Shown here piece by piece: positions 23,221 to 35,273 of a stretch of 64,000 nucleotides of DNA. The stretch lies in the NCBI RefSeq assembly GCF_030247185.1, contig NC_080570.1:153959641-154023640 (forward strand), in the 5' to 3' direction. The translations under genes and the position numbers were made by a program. The stretch's first letter is position 1. Each line of letters begins with the position of its first letter. The notes beneath the pieces were generated by a model. It was not told the origin of the DNA, searched no databases, and worked only from the letters and a program-made list of their open reading frames with translations. Source of the stretch: Malaya genurostris. Taxonomy: Eukaryota > Arthropoda > Insecta > Diptera > Culicidae.

Positions 23221-26203
23221 TCACTATTCAGTTCTCACGGGAGTTTAATACAGGCGAGGAAAAGTCCCAAAAAGAAACTAAAGCTAATTCCAAAACACAG
23301 CAATAAGTTAATTGCGTTGTTTTACCAAACAAAATCTTCTGTAAGTGGTTTCAAATTTGATTGCATAGTTTGCATACCACAGAGCAAGGGAAGACATGCC
23401 CTCAGCCAAGACCTCGTCAACTATGTGTGACCTGAATCCCACCAAATGCATGATGGTCATCAGCGACATCACACAGACGTAATCAAATCTGACGTAACAT
23501 TGCAGCTTCCGATCAGGCCGCCGGTCGGTTGGCGTGTGTACACACATTTTACTGACAGGCTCGGTGATGAGATTGCAATTTGTCGATGTGCTTCGAGCAA
23601 AAGCATAAAATAACCACTCGAAGAGTATCAGCTTTGCACACCTGAAAACCGCAGCTAATCTTTGCGGCTTGGCAGACCGTCGTTCAAAAATGTTCAACCT
23701 TCAACCGAAAGCCGCGAGAGACCTCCGGGAGGTCAGTTCTCATCCAGCCACGCACAAATGCTATAAGCTGAACCTTTTACGCCCAATCATCCACCGATGG
23801 GATGCTCGTCTCGTTAGTTTTGCATCGTTCGTTTCGCTCCGAGGAGACACACACCGCACGGATAGAAACACACCCAAACCCAAGCCCAAGTCCAAGTCGT
23901 CATCTCCGTCATCATCGTTGTCGTGAGAAGGGACCAGAAAGTGAAAACCAACTTTTGAAGATTCACTTGACTAATGTTGTGTAAATGTGTGTCCACCGGT
24001 TCGAGAGTTGGTAAACAGCAATTATATCACTGTCGCTTTCTTCCGGAATTCCAACTGATGGAATGCAAACTCAAATAAGAAACCACAAAATAAAACACGC
24101 ACCATCTTGTGATGGAGATTCGCCTATCAAAAAGACATTAATTCGATGCGTATTCAACGCCGAAATCGGTGTCGGCCGGTGTTCGTAGATTTGTTGATCT
24201 TCTCGCGTGAAGTTCAAGATTTCGCACTTTATGCGTTGACGCGGGATTCGAATGTCGCCGGCAGGACGTGAAATTTATCTGGGCTCTAAGCAATGTAAAA
24301 TGCTAAAAAATAATCATTAGAGCATTGTAAACATTGCTATCGGTATAAAATCAGAATTTTTCTACAGACAAATCTTAAGCTAGTAAATATTGTAAAGAAA
24401 ATAATTTCGATTATGAAAAATTGTCTCTGATATAAAACTAACTTTTACTAATCAGAACCGTTGCCACCCTTCTTCCAGAAGTATTTTAAGATATTACAGG
24501 TTTAAATTTATTTTCAAATTTTACTATAGGCCTGTAGCCCTAGTTTTGGCACCGAACCCGAAAAAAATTCAAACGCATTGAATCCCGCGCTTTAACTCCA
24601 TGGATATCGAAACCACCGCATCTCAAATTTCCACCATATACAGTTATGTAAAATGAAAACACTAAATTAAAACACTCCTCTGCTAATGAATGGACCCCCT
24701 CAAGCCAAAACGAAATCTCCCAGCAGCAAAAAAAAACCGAATCGTTTCTTCGAGAGCCGCCCAAAGTTGCGGTATTTTCCTGCCACACGTTTTTGGATGC
24801 CGATGACGGGCTGCATTCCTCATCATGTCGGGTGGTTTTGTTTTTTTTTTCATCAGATCGGAATGTTCTAATCTTTTCATCTTACATGCGAGAGCGTGCT
24901 CGCAGCCGATAGGCAGACGAGAAAAATTGGAACCGAAACTGTAGCAATGAAATGCAGTTCCCCCATCCCCAGCAATGATTGATGATTGCCTAACTGAGAA
25001 AAAACATACTTAATCGAAAGATTCCCAGAGGTTTCGAAATGAACTGTGCGAAGCGTGGAACTTTGCTGAAGTGATTTTGTTTAATAAAACTAAAAATTAA
25101 AGATTTAATCAGCAAAAAGCAATCTCAGTAAATTAATTTCCAAAACCAAATCACAGTTTATCTCGAAGAGAGGCAATTTTCAGTGCTTGAACTTTTGGAT
25201 ATTGTCTAACAGGGAATCCAGTAGCCTTAATCCGTTGCCTATCTGGTCAGTGTACAACTTTTACTCAGAGTCAATATTTAGGATCTCTTGCGATCCAGGC
25301 CATCAGAAGAAGAGATAACTAACTGCTCACAAGTTCTTATCGCATGCCACCCCTCCAATAGAACACCGTCGAATGAGTGCTATCGTTTTCGGCGTTAGTA
25401 GCAGATTGAGAGGGTGCAAATGCGAACATTATTAAAAATCCTTCAAATAAGTGAAGTATTTCGGCTTGACAACCTGTTGCAGAAGTATATTTAAATCATT
25501 CAATGTAGTTTTAAATTGGGTTTCATTCATCCAGACAATCTATCATCTTGTTTTCATAAATACCGTCTGTAACATTTCTTGTAATATTCATAGATGAGCA
25601 TTTTCCATCTTATCCCTAAAGAATTCGACATATAAAACAAAAAAAACGTCTTATATGTAATAGTAACTGTTTGGGTATAGATGATATTTCTGTTCTTATC
25701 ATTAGTTTTTTTATGAAGCAGTGTCAATCGGAAAAATATTCAGATGTGTATAATATCATTCCATGTCCTAAGAGTATAATTGGCTGTTTCCGAAAACTAA
25801 GTATTTTCATACGACTGGTAAGTATTCGGAGGGATGGTATGAAGGTTCTTCGGAATTGTGATTCGTTTCTCAGTAACTCAAAGCTAAAAAGTTCATTTTA
25901 TTCAAGTTTATAAGTAAGATATCTTTTCAATTCATTTGCTTACATTTAGTCTTCCTAAAATTTCACTTCTCTCGGAATGTTATGTTTCGCTAACGATCGA
26001 ACGTATTTGCTTCTTGCGCTAATTAATAAAGGTATTTTAATAAAGAAATGTATAATTGAATTTACAGTATTACTTGCGGAATAAATATAGATAATCGCCA
26101 TTCCGGTCCACGTTGCTCCAATCAATAATTACCGTCGATTTTATCCGGATCTTGAACAGTCACACCAACTGTCAACTGCGCCAGACACTGAATTGGTACA
26201 GTG
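23221..26203. other. No recognised gene; GC-richer zone
   Basis: About 23400-24260 is richer in GC than its surroundings and could hold regulatory or untranslated sequence, but no domain, splice chain or core promoter stands out. The frame at 23669-23926 ends in a Lys/Pro/Ser-rich tail caused by simple repeats. The remainder is AT-rich and featureless. Confidence 0.4.
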
Positions 26204-26215
26204 ATGCCAGAACAG
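26204..26215 (+). CDS. Possible short first coding exon (MPEQ)
   Basis: An ATG with four codons runs directly into CAG/GTAAGA, a near-consensus 5' splice donor. It lies just upstream of the candidate exon at 26342-26636. No initiator with a correctly spaced DPE was found, and I could not find an acceptor that joins the two in frame. It is a guess from splice-site quality alone. Confidence 0.15.
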
Positions 26216-26341
26216 GTAAGAAATAGAACATTGGACGCAAACTGGAGTTTTGGTAAGATCGCAAAAAAAAAATTTATTGTTTATACAAAATTGAAGAATG
26301 TATACTGAATATGCATCGATTCCTTACCATTTGCGTGAGAT

Positions 26342-26636
26342 GGAAAATCTCTCTGCAATGTTGGAATCCATTTGATGCAAATATTGGCGGGGCTGATCGA
26401 TGGAACAGTGACATCGGAAAACGATTTGCTCGGTATACGAAATGAGTCATCATCACATCTACCTGTGTCTAGGACTAATTCAATTTCCAATCAGTTTTCC
26501 CCGTTAAATAAGACGGTTTTACGTCTTAACAAGGCTAAAATACAAATCGTTGATTTGGAAACACTTTTTTTCGATGAACCACTGCTAGAATATGACGCTT
26601 GGGATAGGATAATCATATACACAAAATTTAGCGAGT
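26342..26636 (+). CDS. Candidate coding exon, product unknown
   Basis: An open frame of about 95 codons encodes a normal-looking soluble peptide with segments GLIDGTVTSENDLLGI, KTVLRLNKAKIQIVDLE and LLEYDAWDRIIIYTKF. It ends at GAGT/GTAAGT (donor at 26637), a consensus splice donor. There is no acceptor with a good polypyrimidine tract at the 5' side. An upstream frame (TACCATTTGCGTGAGATGG onward) could be joined only by a frameshift, which would fit a decayed exon. I do not recognise a family. It could be a host exon, a pseudogene or chance. Confidence 0.25.
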
Positions 26637-27078
26637 GTAAGTAATCCGGAATTTTTTTTATCAAAATGGAAACACATCCCCAGAATTTTTGGAACATTTA
26701 CATACGCATTTTTTTCAAGATCATGCATGCTTTTCAAGTTTAATTGAATCCTGTCTAACCCAGGGGCATTATTGCTACAAGACAAAAGTTCAAGAGTAAT
26801 TTCAATGCCAACGTTACGGATCCTTATCAAGGTTTCCACTGACAAACCCCTCAATAAAATGTTTCCAATAGCTACACTCTTACGGTGCCATACAAAGTTC
26901 CTGAATTTCATTTGGATCCAACTTGCGGTTCCAGAATTACAGGGTGATATGCAAAAGTGAAAATGAGAAAAGAGATGACTGAGCTGGTTTTCTCAAAATT
27001 ACATTCAAATAAAAGTCATATACAAGATTCGTGAATTTCATAAGGATTCGTCTGCCTAGAACAAATCAAAAAATTTGT
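26637..27078 (-). repeat. Diverged copies of the GGAAGTCGGATC-type repeat
   Basis: On the minus strand, about 26880-26960 reads CATATCACCCTGTAATTCTG then GATCCAAATGAAATTCAGGA, matching the consensus around 53380-53420. The homology fades toward 26660. No gene. Confidence 0.6.
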
Positions 27079-27296
27079 CCCGGGTTGGTGGTTCAATGCA
27101 TAGGACGCTAGTCTTACAAGCCAGTTGTCGTATGTTCGAACCCCGACCTGGAAGGATTCTTAGCGTCAGTAGCACCCATAGTACTAGCCATGCAATGATT
27201 CTGTACGCTAAGAATCGGCTGCGAAGTCTGTTGAAACAGAAAGGCCAAATTCCACAAAAGGAATGTAATGCCAAGACTTTGACTTTGCTTTTTTAA
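27079..27296 (+). mobile_element. tRNA-derived SINE, plus strand
   Basis: The head carries an RNA polymerase III A box (TGGTTCAATGC, 27089-27099) and B box (GTTCGAACCCC, 27134-27144) at tRNA-like spacing. A tRNA-unrelated body follows, ending GAATGTAATGCCAAGACTTT and a short T-run. SINEs are retroposed by LINE machinery. A target duplication could not be fixed by eye. Confidence 0.82.
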
Positions 27297-27737
27297 AATG
27301 TCAATTTAAAGACTTTTTTTCGCAAGAAAGAATGTGGTGAGTAGCGAACTTTTTAAATAGGCTAATAAATCTCTCTAGTTTATAGATCAAGATATTTTAG
27401 AGCAAAATAAACTCATATAAGATATTCATAGAATGAAATTCAAACAAAAGTACCAATTCTAAAATTCCGAGCTTAAAAAATTTCCAACCGTCAAAGAAAA
27501 TCGTGAATAAATCTTCCAATTCGGGCTCAAAAATGTGCCAATTTTATTCCGTTGTTCGGTAATTTTTTGGCGGAAACTTACGGTAATCATTAGAAATAAC
27601 CGATGTTTCGGTACATGAATTTCGTTTTACAAAAATTATGCAAATATAATAGGTTTTCAGAATAAGCTGATATTCTCTACTGCATTGAAAGCTGCTCAGT
27701 GCATTTCTCTCGAGTGCGAAGCAGCCAAATGCTGCCA

Positions 27738-27955
27738 AATTCGCACCGCAAAAAGTGCACAAAGCTAATCAAATTATTCTAGATTAGCATTAAATGGATG
27801 ATGTTTACCTACGATTTGCAAAGAAGTAATCCTTATAGTTCTTAAGACAACATTTAGAATCATTAGAATGGCTGATTTTGTATAATGTTCTCGTTGTCCA
27901 CTTTTCGTTTTCTTTTTCTCCAATGTAAACGACCAGCAGCTGGATGACGCAATCG
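27738..27955 (+). repeat. Dispersed repeat, copy A
   Basis: Direct-repeat partner of 28245-28477 and inverted partner of 3186-3380. Shared blocks include GTGCACAAAGC, AATCAAATTATT, GATTTGCAAAGAAGTAATC, CCACTTTTCGTTTTCTTTTT and CCAGCAGCTGGATGACGCAA. No coding frame is kept. Confidence 0.8.
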
Positions 27956-28244
27956 CTCGAACTGCTCACAGTGCCAGTTGATTCAAAAACTGAAATAATT
28001 TTAATAAAGAGTTTTCTTATTACGTAATATCGTTAATAGCTTTTTTCACAAATGGACGGTCCCAACGACCACAAAAATAGCAACATATAAAATTTTGATG
28101 CCGATTATTTTATTTCGGATTAGCACATTTCAGTGAAAGAAACTATCAAGATGCAGTACGGGATTCATTTCTAACTTTCAGAAGGACCAAATTGTGGAAT
28201 TCTATACGATAAGAAACACTGTTCGGATCATTTTTCTCGAACGC

Positions 28245-28477
28245 ATTTCGCACAGCGAAAAGTGCACAAAGCCAATCAAATTATTCCAGATTAGCGCTAA
28301 ACTGACGTGTTTTACCTCCGATTTGCAAAGAAGTAATCTTAATAGTTCTGGAGATAACATTTAATAAGATAACACCATTAGAACGGCTATAATGTTTGTA
28401 TAATGTTCCCCATCGTTGTCCACTTTTCGTTTTCTTTTTCTCCATTGTAAACGACCAGCAGCTGGATGACGCAATCG
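28245..28477 (+). repeat. Dispersed repeat, copy B
   Basis: Second copy 507 bp downstream of copy A, same orientation, with small indels. The pair may be a local duplication, or two parts of a larger unit; the spacer (27956-28244) shows no obvious repeat of its own. Confidence 0.8.
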
Positions 28478-30479
28478 TTCTTGTTTGAAGCGAAACTCAC
28501 GCTACGAACGTCCAACAGCAGGTATGTTCACAGGAAAACTAGGTGTTGTTTTTCTGCGTTCTGTTTTTCGGCTTGGCGAACAGAACCTCATATTAGCCAT
28601 TGACTGAAGCACCAGTTGAATAATGCCGGGTGTAGTTTTCACTGTCTTTACGCAAACGGAAACCTGCGCACTCGATGTGTCTCCGTTTATGGATTATCAC
28701 ACATTTACCGAATCATCATTCTTTTTACTTAATTTTGAGATCTTTTGAACCTTTTTTTTCATATGCTCCTTCCATTGTTGTCAAAATACAAAGAGCAAAA
28801 CCACCCAACAGCGAGAGTTTCGTTCAATAGGCTTAAATTAAGTAAACCGTATCAACCTGGAATTGAGTCAATACGGCTCAACTGTAGACTAAATATAACT
28901 TACCATTGAGTAGGCATTAACTAATCTTTAAGTATTTTTTTGCACGAGTCTAACAGAAATTATTTAGAGCCACTTTACCTAAAATTAGGTTATTGAACAA
29001 AGCCCCCGGTTGATTTTGATATTTCCAGTTTGGACCTATTTTTTACTATTTAAACTATATTTACGTAATAAACGTGGTATTAACAACAATCTTACACCTT
29101 CTTCCATTCGTTTCGTGAAAGAGTTAGAGAAAATACTAAAACATGGAAAAAGTTATTAGGAAATCAAATCTGGACTAATTTCGTTACACTTTCGTGCTGT
29201 GAAATTTCGAAAATGCGCCTAGGTGAGCATAGTAAAGAAAGACGTGGCCCTACCTCAAAAAGTATTTAAAGTTGCCGATTTTTCGACCAGTTAATGCAAA
29301 ATACACATTCTATTTGAATAACCAGGTCAGTGGTGACAGGTCGAAGTTATCAGCTGTACATTAACTTTTTTTGCAGTGTAATAGCAACCATTTAAGCCAC
29401 CGCGTAGTCACGGTGATGTCTGTTGTAAATTGCAAGGTAATATAATATGTAACAAATTTGCATACACATTTACACACATTTTTTTCTATCATTGCATGAA
29501 CCGAATCTAATAATGTCTAAGACTTACCGACGCTCGACTGAAAGCTGATTGCATAGCCAATTTGCCTTTCTCTGAAGGGCTTTTACACATGAGTCCGGCA
29601 GTGCCATAACTAGGAAGTGACATTACCCTTTTAACTCATAATTTTATAAATTACATCGAAATCATCATCTAAAAGGAAATTACTTGTCAGAAATGACATT
29701 CCCGATCTGCCAATGCCATAAATGTGGATAGACAATCTCTAAGCTTCGAAGTCTTTTGTCGTAATTATGGCAGAGAGATCCATTTATCTAAATAGTAAAA
29801 ATTAATTTCGAGTGAAGATAAAAAAGGGCACCGTACTGGGTGGAATCAGTAATTTAAATTGTACTCATCAAACCATTGATTAACATTATTCCTTAAATAG
29901 TACCCAATAAACCGCTAAACGAGTCAATGTTGAACTAAATTGCATTAGCCGAAGAAAACTAATTGTCTCTTCTAATCTGCAATGTCTGCACAGCGGCAGC
30001 AACAAAGTATCCAATGAAATATAAAGAAGAAGAAAAAAATCAAGTGCGCTAAACTTTACATCACACCTCATCATAATGACGATCAGCGAAACGGACAACC
30101 AAAACAAACGCTGCCGCTGCCTCAGTCGCCGTCGTCGTCGCCACCACCGCCATCGCAGCTGCGGTAGATACGATCCAAAGGTGAAAATAATGAGCCTTGA
30201 TTCTACCATAAAACAGCTGAAACGAGAGCACAAGCCAGAAAACATCGCAACAACAACAAAAAAAACATCGATTGATCCTCTGTTTCGACTCTCGCGCGAT
30301 CAGCTCTTGGGGCAACAGCAATCCCACGTGTTAGCTACAAACCGGAGAGAATAGCTTAACTGAATGGTGGCTGCGAGTGCGTTGTACCTCGCAGCACCAC
30401 CCAAGCAGTCAAAGGTGATGGGAGAAGACACAATCTCGGGACGCCGAAAATTTTCTCGAGACTTACCATCCGCCAGTGA
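28478..30479. other. No recognised gene
   Basis: AT-rich to about 30000. From about 30060 the base composition rises toward the candidate promoter, with a GCC/CGT-rich simple stretch at 30100-30170. Overlapping frames there on both strands reflect the simple repeat, not a gene. Confidence 0.45.
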
Positions 30480-30513
30480 TCAGTCTGGTAACGACATCCG
30501 ACGCGAGTAGACG
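30480..30513 (+). promoter_or_regulatory. Candidate core promoter: initiator plus DPE
   Basis: TCAGTC (30480-30485) fits the arthropod initiator. Counting its A (30482) as +1, AGACG falls at +28 to +32 (30509-30513), matching the DPE consensus RGWYV at exactly the required spacing. A partial match to the motif ten element lies between them. No TATA box is needed for this class. It sits at the edge of a GC-richer region with a leader-like sequence downstream. Confidence 0.4.
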
Positions 30514-30836
30514 CGACTTTCCGGGAGTTTCGACGGACTTCAGTTTTATACCATTGGGTGGTTCAAACGGTTTTGTGTTGTGCTGTGTGCTGGAATGTGC
30601 CTGACCTGACCGGATTGGTCATTACTGTCTCGGGAAACGAAAAGGAAAAAATAAAATAAAAAGAGCAGTGGATCTAGTGTGAACAAAAGTGTCAAAGTAG
30701 TCAAACGAAGACAGAATACTTGTGAAAAAAAAAAACAAACGCTCTGCTTTGAATCGCGTTGCTGTGATTAGGTGCTGGGTTGCTAGGCTGCGGCTTTGGT
30801 CGAAGGTGGCTGAATAATAATCCACAAAGTGTCACA

Positions 30837-30845
30837 ATGCAGTGG
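30837..30845 (+). CDS. Possible first coding codons (MQW) before splice donor
   Basis: ATG CAG TGG, preceded by CACA (a fair translation context), runs into GTGAGT at 30846, a consensus splice donor. With the initiator at 30482 this would give a 355-base leader containing a tiny upstream ORF (ATGTGCCTGACCTGA near 30595). The downstream exon is not identifiable in this window, so the gene would continue to the right over a long intron. Splice-site and promoter evidence only. Confidence 0.25.
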
Positions 30846-30851
30846 GTGAGT

Positions 30852-32117
30852 GATGTTGTTTATTTTTCCTACAATAGAAATATGGAAATCCAGCGGTGAT
30901 TCCGACGATCCTTCAAGTGACGAAACTCATTCTCATAACTCGACAGTCGCTAGTTTAGAGGAAGACTGCTGCATCGAAAAAGGCAAACGGACGTCGTTGG
31001 AATCTTTCAAAACTCTTAATTGAATCGATTTCTTTTCTGCTCTTTTTTTTTTTGCTGAACCTCCACGGAAGACACCATGTCGAACTGCATTCGAGCATAA
31101 TGCTAAAATAAATTGGATATACCGTACTGAACCTAGAGAGGTTCCAGTTAATTCACTAGTGCAGGTTCAGGTTCCCATCGACCGGTGGTTGTGTTACAAT
31201 TTTAATGGATGATCGTCCTCGGTAAGGAAATGCATCAATGCAGTGTACCAATGGATACTTTAGCGAGTTACGTGCATGCAATACCGCTTTCGGAATTGAG
31301 TGCGGCAAACAGAACTCCGAATACCCGCTCGCTGAGCACTGTTTTGTTTTTCATGCTGGTTCGGGCTTGGATCGACATGGATTGAAACTGCTGTTCGATC
31401 GATCAACCGGGCGGCGTCAACCGGTGCACTAGCGGAAAATTGAATAATGTCGATTGTTTCGTGGCTCCCTGATCTAGCCTCCAGTACGGTAGAGCGAGAG
31501 AGAGAGAGAGCTGCATGATTGATGTTCAGTAATAAGTTGGTACTGTTCGAATTCCATTCAACTTCACTTGAAAAGTTCGGGTTGAACAATCGAACAACCA
31601 GCGGCCGTTTTGCCAATCATTGACGGGTTTCCCAGTCGAGTGCATCTGTCCGGAACTATGCAAATGCAAACCAGCGAAACCATACCCGTCCGTGCGGTAG
31701 CAAAGCAAGCCTTGAAAATTTTGATTTGATGTACTACGATTTGATACATACACACACTGTGAAACCTCTGTTGGTTAATGTTCAAGGCTTGCTTTTTTAG
31801 TTTTGATGGTAACCTGGAAGCAGGTTTTTCAAACAAGAATTCCACTTGACAAATTTTAAAAGTGGCATAGTTTTTTTTTCAAAATTTATGTTTTGAATAA
31901 GGTCAAACTTTTTTAACAATTTTTTTCCAAATAGTTTTTTGTCGAAATATGACTCTTAATCTTACAAAAAAATATTCTGCTTTTGATTTTCACAAAATCA
32001 GTTAAGTTTTTGAATGAAAATACAAAACAAAATCTTATCACACCTACACTGAAAAAAATTGACCTTAAAAATTTAAAATCTGGGGTGCGGTTAGAGTCTA
32101 AACGATGAAAAAAATCA
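30852..32117. other. No recognised gene; possible intron
   Basis: Contains a GA microsatellite at about 31497-31512. If the promoter call is right this is first-intron sequence. Short overlapping frames have no known domain. Confidence 0.4.
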
Positions 32118-33459
32118 TCATTTTTGCGAATATTTTCCAGTATTATCGTTCAACAAAATAAATTCAAATGTTTTGCATTATAAAAAGCATCATTCGAACA
32201 ATATTTTGTAATTTTTTTGTTGAAAATTTCGTTGAAAAATATTGAGAAATAAGTCGGTGAAGAGGTATTTTTGAGAACTTCTTAAAAATCATGATCATCC
32301 GCTGTATCTCAGCGTAGACTAATCAGAAGTGAACAAATGAATGCAGCATAGTTAGAGTAGAAGTTTTTCTAGACCTCAACGTTTCTGTTTGATTTTTTTT
32401 TAAGTTTTTGGTGGTTGTTCAAAGTGAAAACTACGATTTTTCACGAAAAAATTCGCCATTTTGTAGCTGTTAAACCTTCCCAAAGTAACAAACAATGAAA
32501 AGGAAAACGTTGGGGTCTGGTTTTTTTATATGTAGAAAGTGTGTGCGAAATTTGAAAAAATTGGTGCAGTAGTTTTTTAATGACAATGGACACGGACTTT
32601 CAAAACCTGCTTTCGAGAAAATAGCGTTTAAATTTTTTTTTATCTATAAAAGGAATGAAAACAATTTATTACTCCAGGGAGTCCGTAGGGTCTAACATTT
32701 TCAAAAAATCTTATTTTTTCTTTCATAATTTATAACGAAACATTTCAAGAATGTTTTGTCAAGTTTTCAAGTCAGTAGAAGCAGAAATCTTGGGCATGTG
32801 TGCCTATTTCTTTCTTCTTCGCAATATGAGATAAGCAAAGATGAAGGTCCATAACTTCCAGAGTTTCGTTCCGATGGGCTTGAAAATGTCACAGAAAATT
32901 CTTCAAATGTTTTACTATAAGAAAATATAAAGAAAATAATAATTTATTTTTCAAAAGTGTTAGACCCTATTTTCAGGCATATCGGAACAAAACTCAGCAA
33001 GTTATAGGCCTTTATCTTCGCTTATCTCTTTTCTGCTCCGATTGACTTGACAAAACAATCTTGAAATGTTTCATTATAACAGAATATAAAAGAAAAGATA
33101 TGATTTTTTGAAAATGTTGGAGATCCAACGGGCTCCGAGAGTAAAATATTGTTTCCTTCGATTTTATAGACAAAAAAACTTTCAACTCGTTTTTCTCGAA
33201 AGCAGGTTTTGAAAGTCCGTGTCCATCGTCTTTCAAAAACTGCTGTCCCATTTTTTTCAAATTTTGCACACACTTCCTACACGTAAAATACCAGACCTCA
33301 ACGTTTTTCCTTTCGTTGGTTGTTACTTTGAGGAAGTTTTACAGTAACGAAATGGCGGATTTTCTTGTGAAAAATCGTAATTTTGATTACTACCAAAAAC
33401 TCAAAAAAATAAAAAAGAAATCGAACAGAAATATTGAGGTCTATAAAAACATCTACTCC
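32118..33459. mobile_element. Large degenerate palindrome / foldback element
   Basis: The left arm from 32118 and the right arm to 33459 are imperfect reverse complements meeting at about 32930. Matching blocks include CTCGAAAGCAGGTTTTGAAA (right) against TTTCAAAACCTGCTTTCGAG (left), and AGACCTCAACGTTT on both arms. The palindrome continues through the centre, AAGCAAAGATGAAGG against its inverse. A single further arm lies at 56806-57392. No ORF with a domain is present. Confidence 0.8.
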
Positions 33460-33884
33460 CCAGTATTTTCATTCAAAAATTTAACTAATTTTGTGGATAT
33501 CACTAGCACATCAATTTTTTGTACGATGTTATTTTTCGAAAAATTGGTGTTTTGCCAATTGCGAATACGACTTGGCGCGAAATTCGTCGAAAGCAAACCT
33601 AATTCGTATTTTGACCTACGCTACTTGTCATTTTATTCAGCAATCTTTGTTTTTGGTGTTGAATGTATTTTATAAAAATGCTACTGTATGCTGAATATTG
33701 ATGGAAATAGATGACACTGGTTCAGTACTGGTAGTGCTAATTAATACAAAACTGTTGCTGATATCGGAAAAGGCTCAGGTTGAATATTCGCGTCACTAAG
33801 CATTCACATACAAAAAGGCGGAATTAATGCGAGAAAACACATAACAATCGAAAAACTGCATATGTGTCGGTGCTTAATTACTTT
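33460..33884. other. No recognised gene
   Basis: AT-rich DNA beyond the right arm of the palindrome. The open frame starting at 33316 is mostly arm sequence and has no known domain. Confidence 0.45.
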
Positions 33885-34005
33885 ACTATGGAGTGCCTTT
33901 TAAAAAATTTACCCTCTGTGAGAGTGATCAGTTTTTGATCGGGAATATCTCTTATTGTATCGAACTTATCGACATAATTTTTGCTACATTGCGTCTTGAG
34001 TATAA
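33885..34005 (+). repeat. Dispersed repeat with core ACTTTACTATGG
   Basis: Shares CTTTACTATGG, GAGAGTGATCAGTTTTT and the following GTATCGAAC...TTGCTACAT layout with 42348-42470. Diverged family member, no coding frame. Confidence 0.55.
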
Positions 34006-34141
34006 TTAGCAACTTATGATAAAATTTACAGTTGTATGACTTAATCACAAATAATTCAAAATCAAGTTTTTATTTCTGTGTGATATACTTCGTTAGTTCA
34101 AGCTCAGTCGACTGAGCAGGAAATAGAGCAAGTGCATCTTA

Positions 34142-35254
34142 TACCACGTTCACATTACGAGTTAAAACGAGTTTTAACTCTGATTTCATGTTTTAAGCGA
34201 AATAACATGTTTTTCTTCCGTGTTATTCCATATTCAGAAACGTCACATCAAAACATGTTTTCCCAAAATAACATGATATAATGATCAGTCAAGCACAACC
34301 CTGCTAGCATTTTCCGTCATTTTTCGACTATGTCAATAGCTGCCCTTACACGTGACAATATTATTGTCAATCCAAAGTATTGTCAATACCATCAATCCAA
34401 TTGGTTTGATAACTAGAGTCCGAGTTTTTCGAGAAATTCAAGTGTTTGGTGCTTTAAATATTGCAAATGAATATTAAAATATTGAGAGAAGAGGCCATTG
34501 CACATATTTAACAGTTTCTCTCTGGAGAGAAAGTATTGTCGGATTGATGGGCAGTTTTGATTTATTGACAAAATTTTCGTCAATCCAATTAAGTTTCCAT
34601 TATACGATCAAAAGTATTGTCAATACTCCTTGTATTGACAATAATATTGTCTCGTGTAAGGGCTGCTAATTGACAAGCTTTTATCGAAACAGTTTTTCAT
34701 CAGAGTAGCCATGACAAAACAAAACAAGAAACTTGTACAACCATGCTTGTTTTTATGTTTAAAGACATGACTTTTTTGGTCATTTATTGCTGAAAATATT
34801 TATTTCGCGTAAATGGCCAAAGTTTCGAAGCAAATTCCCTTCGAAACGTTGACAACTTACGTGATATAAACGTTTAAAACCAACAAACGGCGAAAACGAC
34901 TTTTTAATACGTAGAAGAAAACTTTCTGAGTGAAGAAGTGGAAAAATTGAAGCGATTGACATAATATTTTTACCAATTTTTCGACACATTGTGAAATGTG
35001 TCATGCTTCTTGAAATTGGGAATGCAATCTTCAATTTTTCCACTGTAGATTTTCCTATTCCGAAGAACTACAAACTATTCTATGAGAATTCCGGAATCCA
35101 GTAAAGTTCCACAGTAATTTATCTTCGTAACAAGTGTTGTTTATAAACAAGCAATATGTCATGCGTATAACATAATACAAGTGTGAACAGTTAGGTTTTA
35201 ACTTTATATTACTACCGTTAAAACGTGTTATTTTCTGCAGGTGTGAACATAGTA
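34142..35254. mobile_element. 1.1-kb element with 3-bp TTA target duplication
   Basis: Starts TACCACGTTCACATTAC and ends with the inverse of TACTATGTTCACACCTG. TTA flanks both ends (34139-34141 and 35255-35257). TTA/TAA duplications are typical of PIF/Harbinger elements, so that superfamily is suggested, but no transposase is visible; the longest frame (34780-35043, minus) is unassigned. A separate MITE is nested at 34343-34662. Confidence 0.7.
34343..34662. mobile_element. Nested MITE, TIR CCCTTACACGWGACAATATT
   Basis: Starts CCCTTACACGTGACAATATT and ends with the inverse of CCCTTACACGAGACAATATT. The inverted repeat continues inward through ATTGTCAAT and a second AAAGTATTGTCAATAC block. CTG on both sides (34340-34342 and 34663-34665) would be a 3-bp duplication. 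320 bp, no coding sequence. Confidence 0.85.
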
Positions 35255-35273
35255 TTAAGCACCTCATTTCGGT

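Noticed and set aside
27085..27150. Functional tRNA gene
   Set aside because: A and B boxes are present but the tRNA cloverleaf is not maintained and a SINE body follows.
30061..30354. Overlapping frames with Arg/His-rich and Ala/Thr-rich peptides
   Set aside because: Both strands are open because of a CGN/GCC simple repeat; low-complexity artefact.
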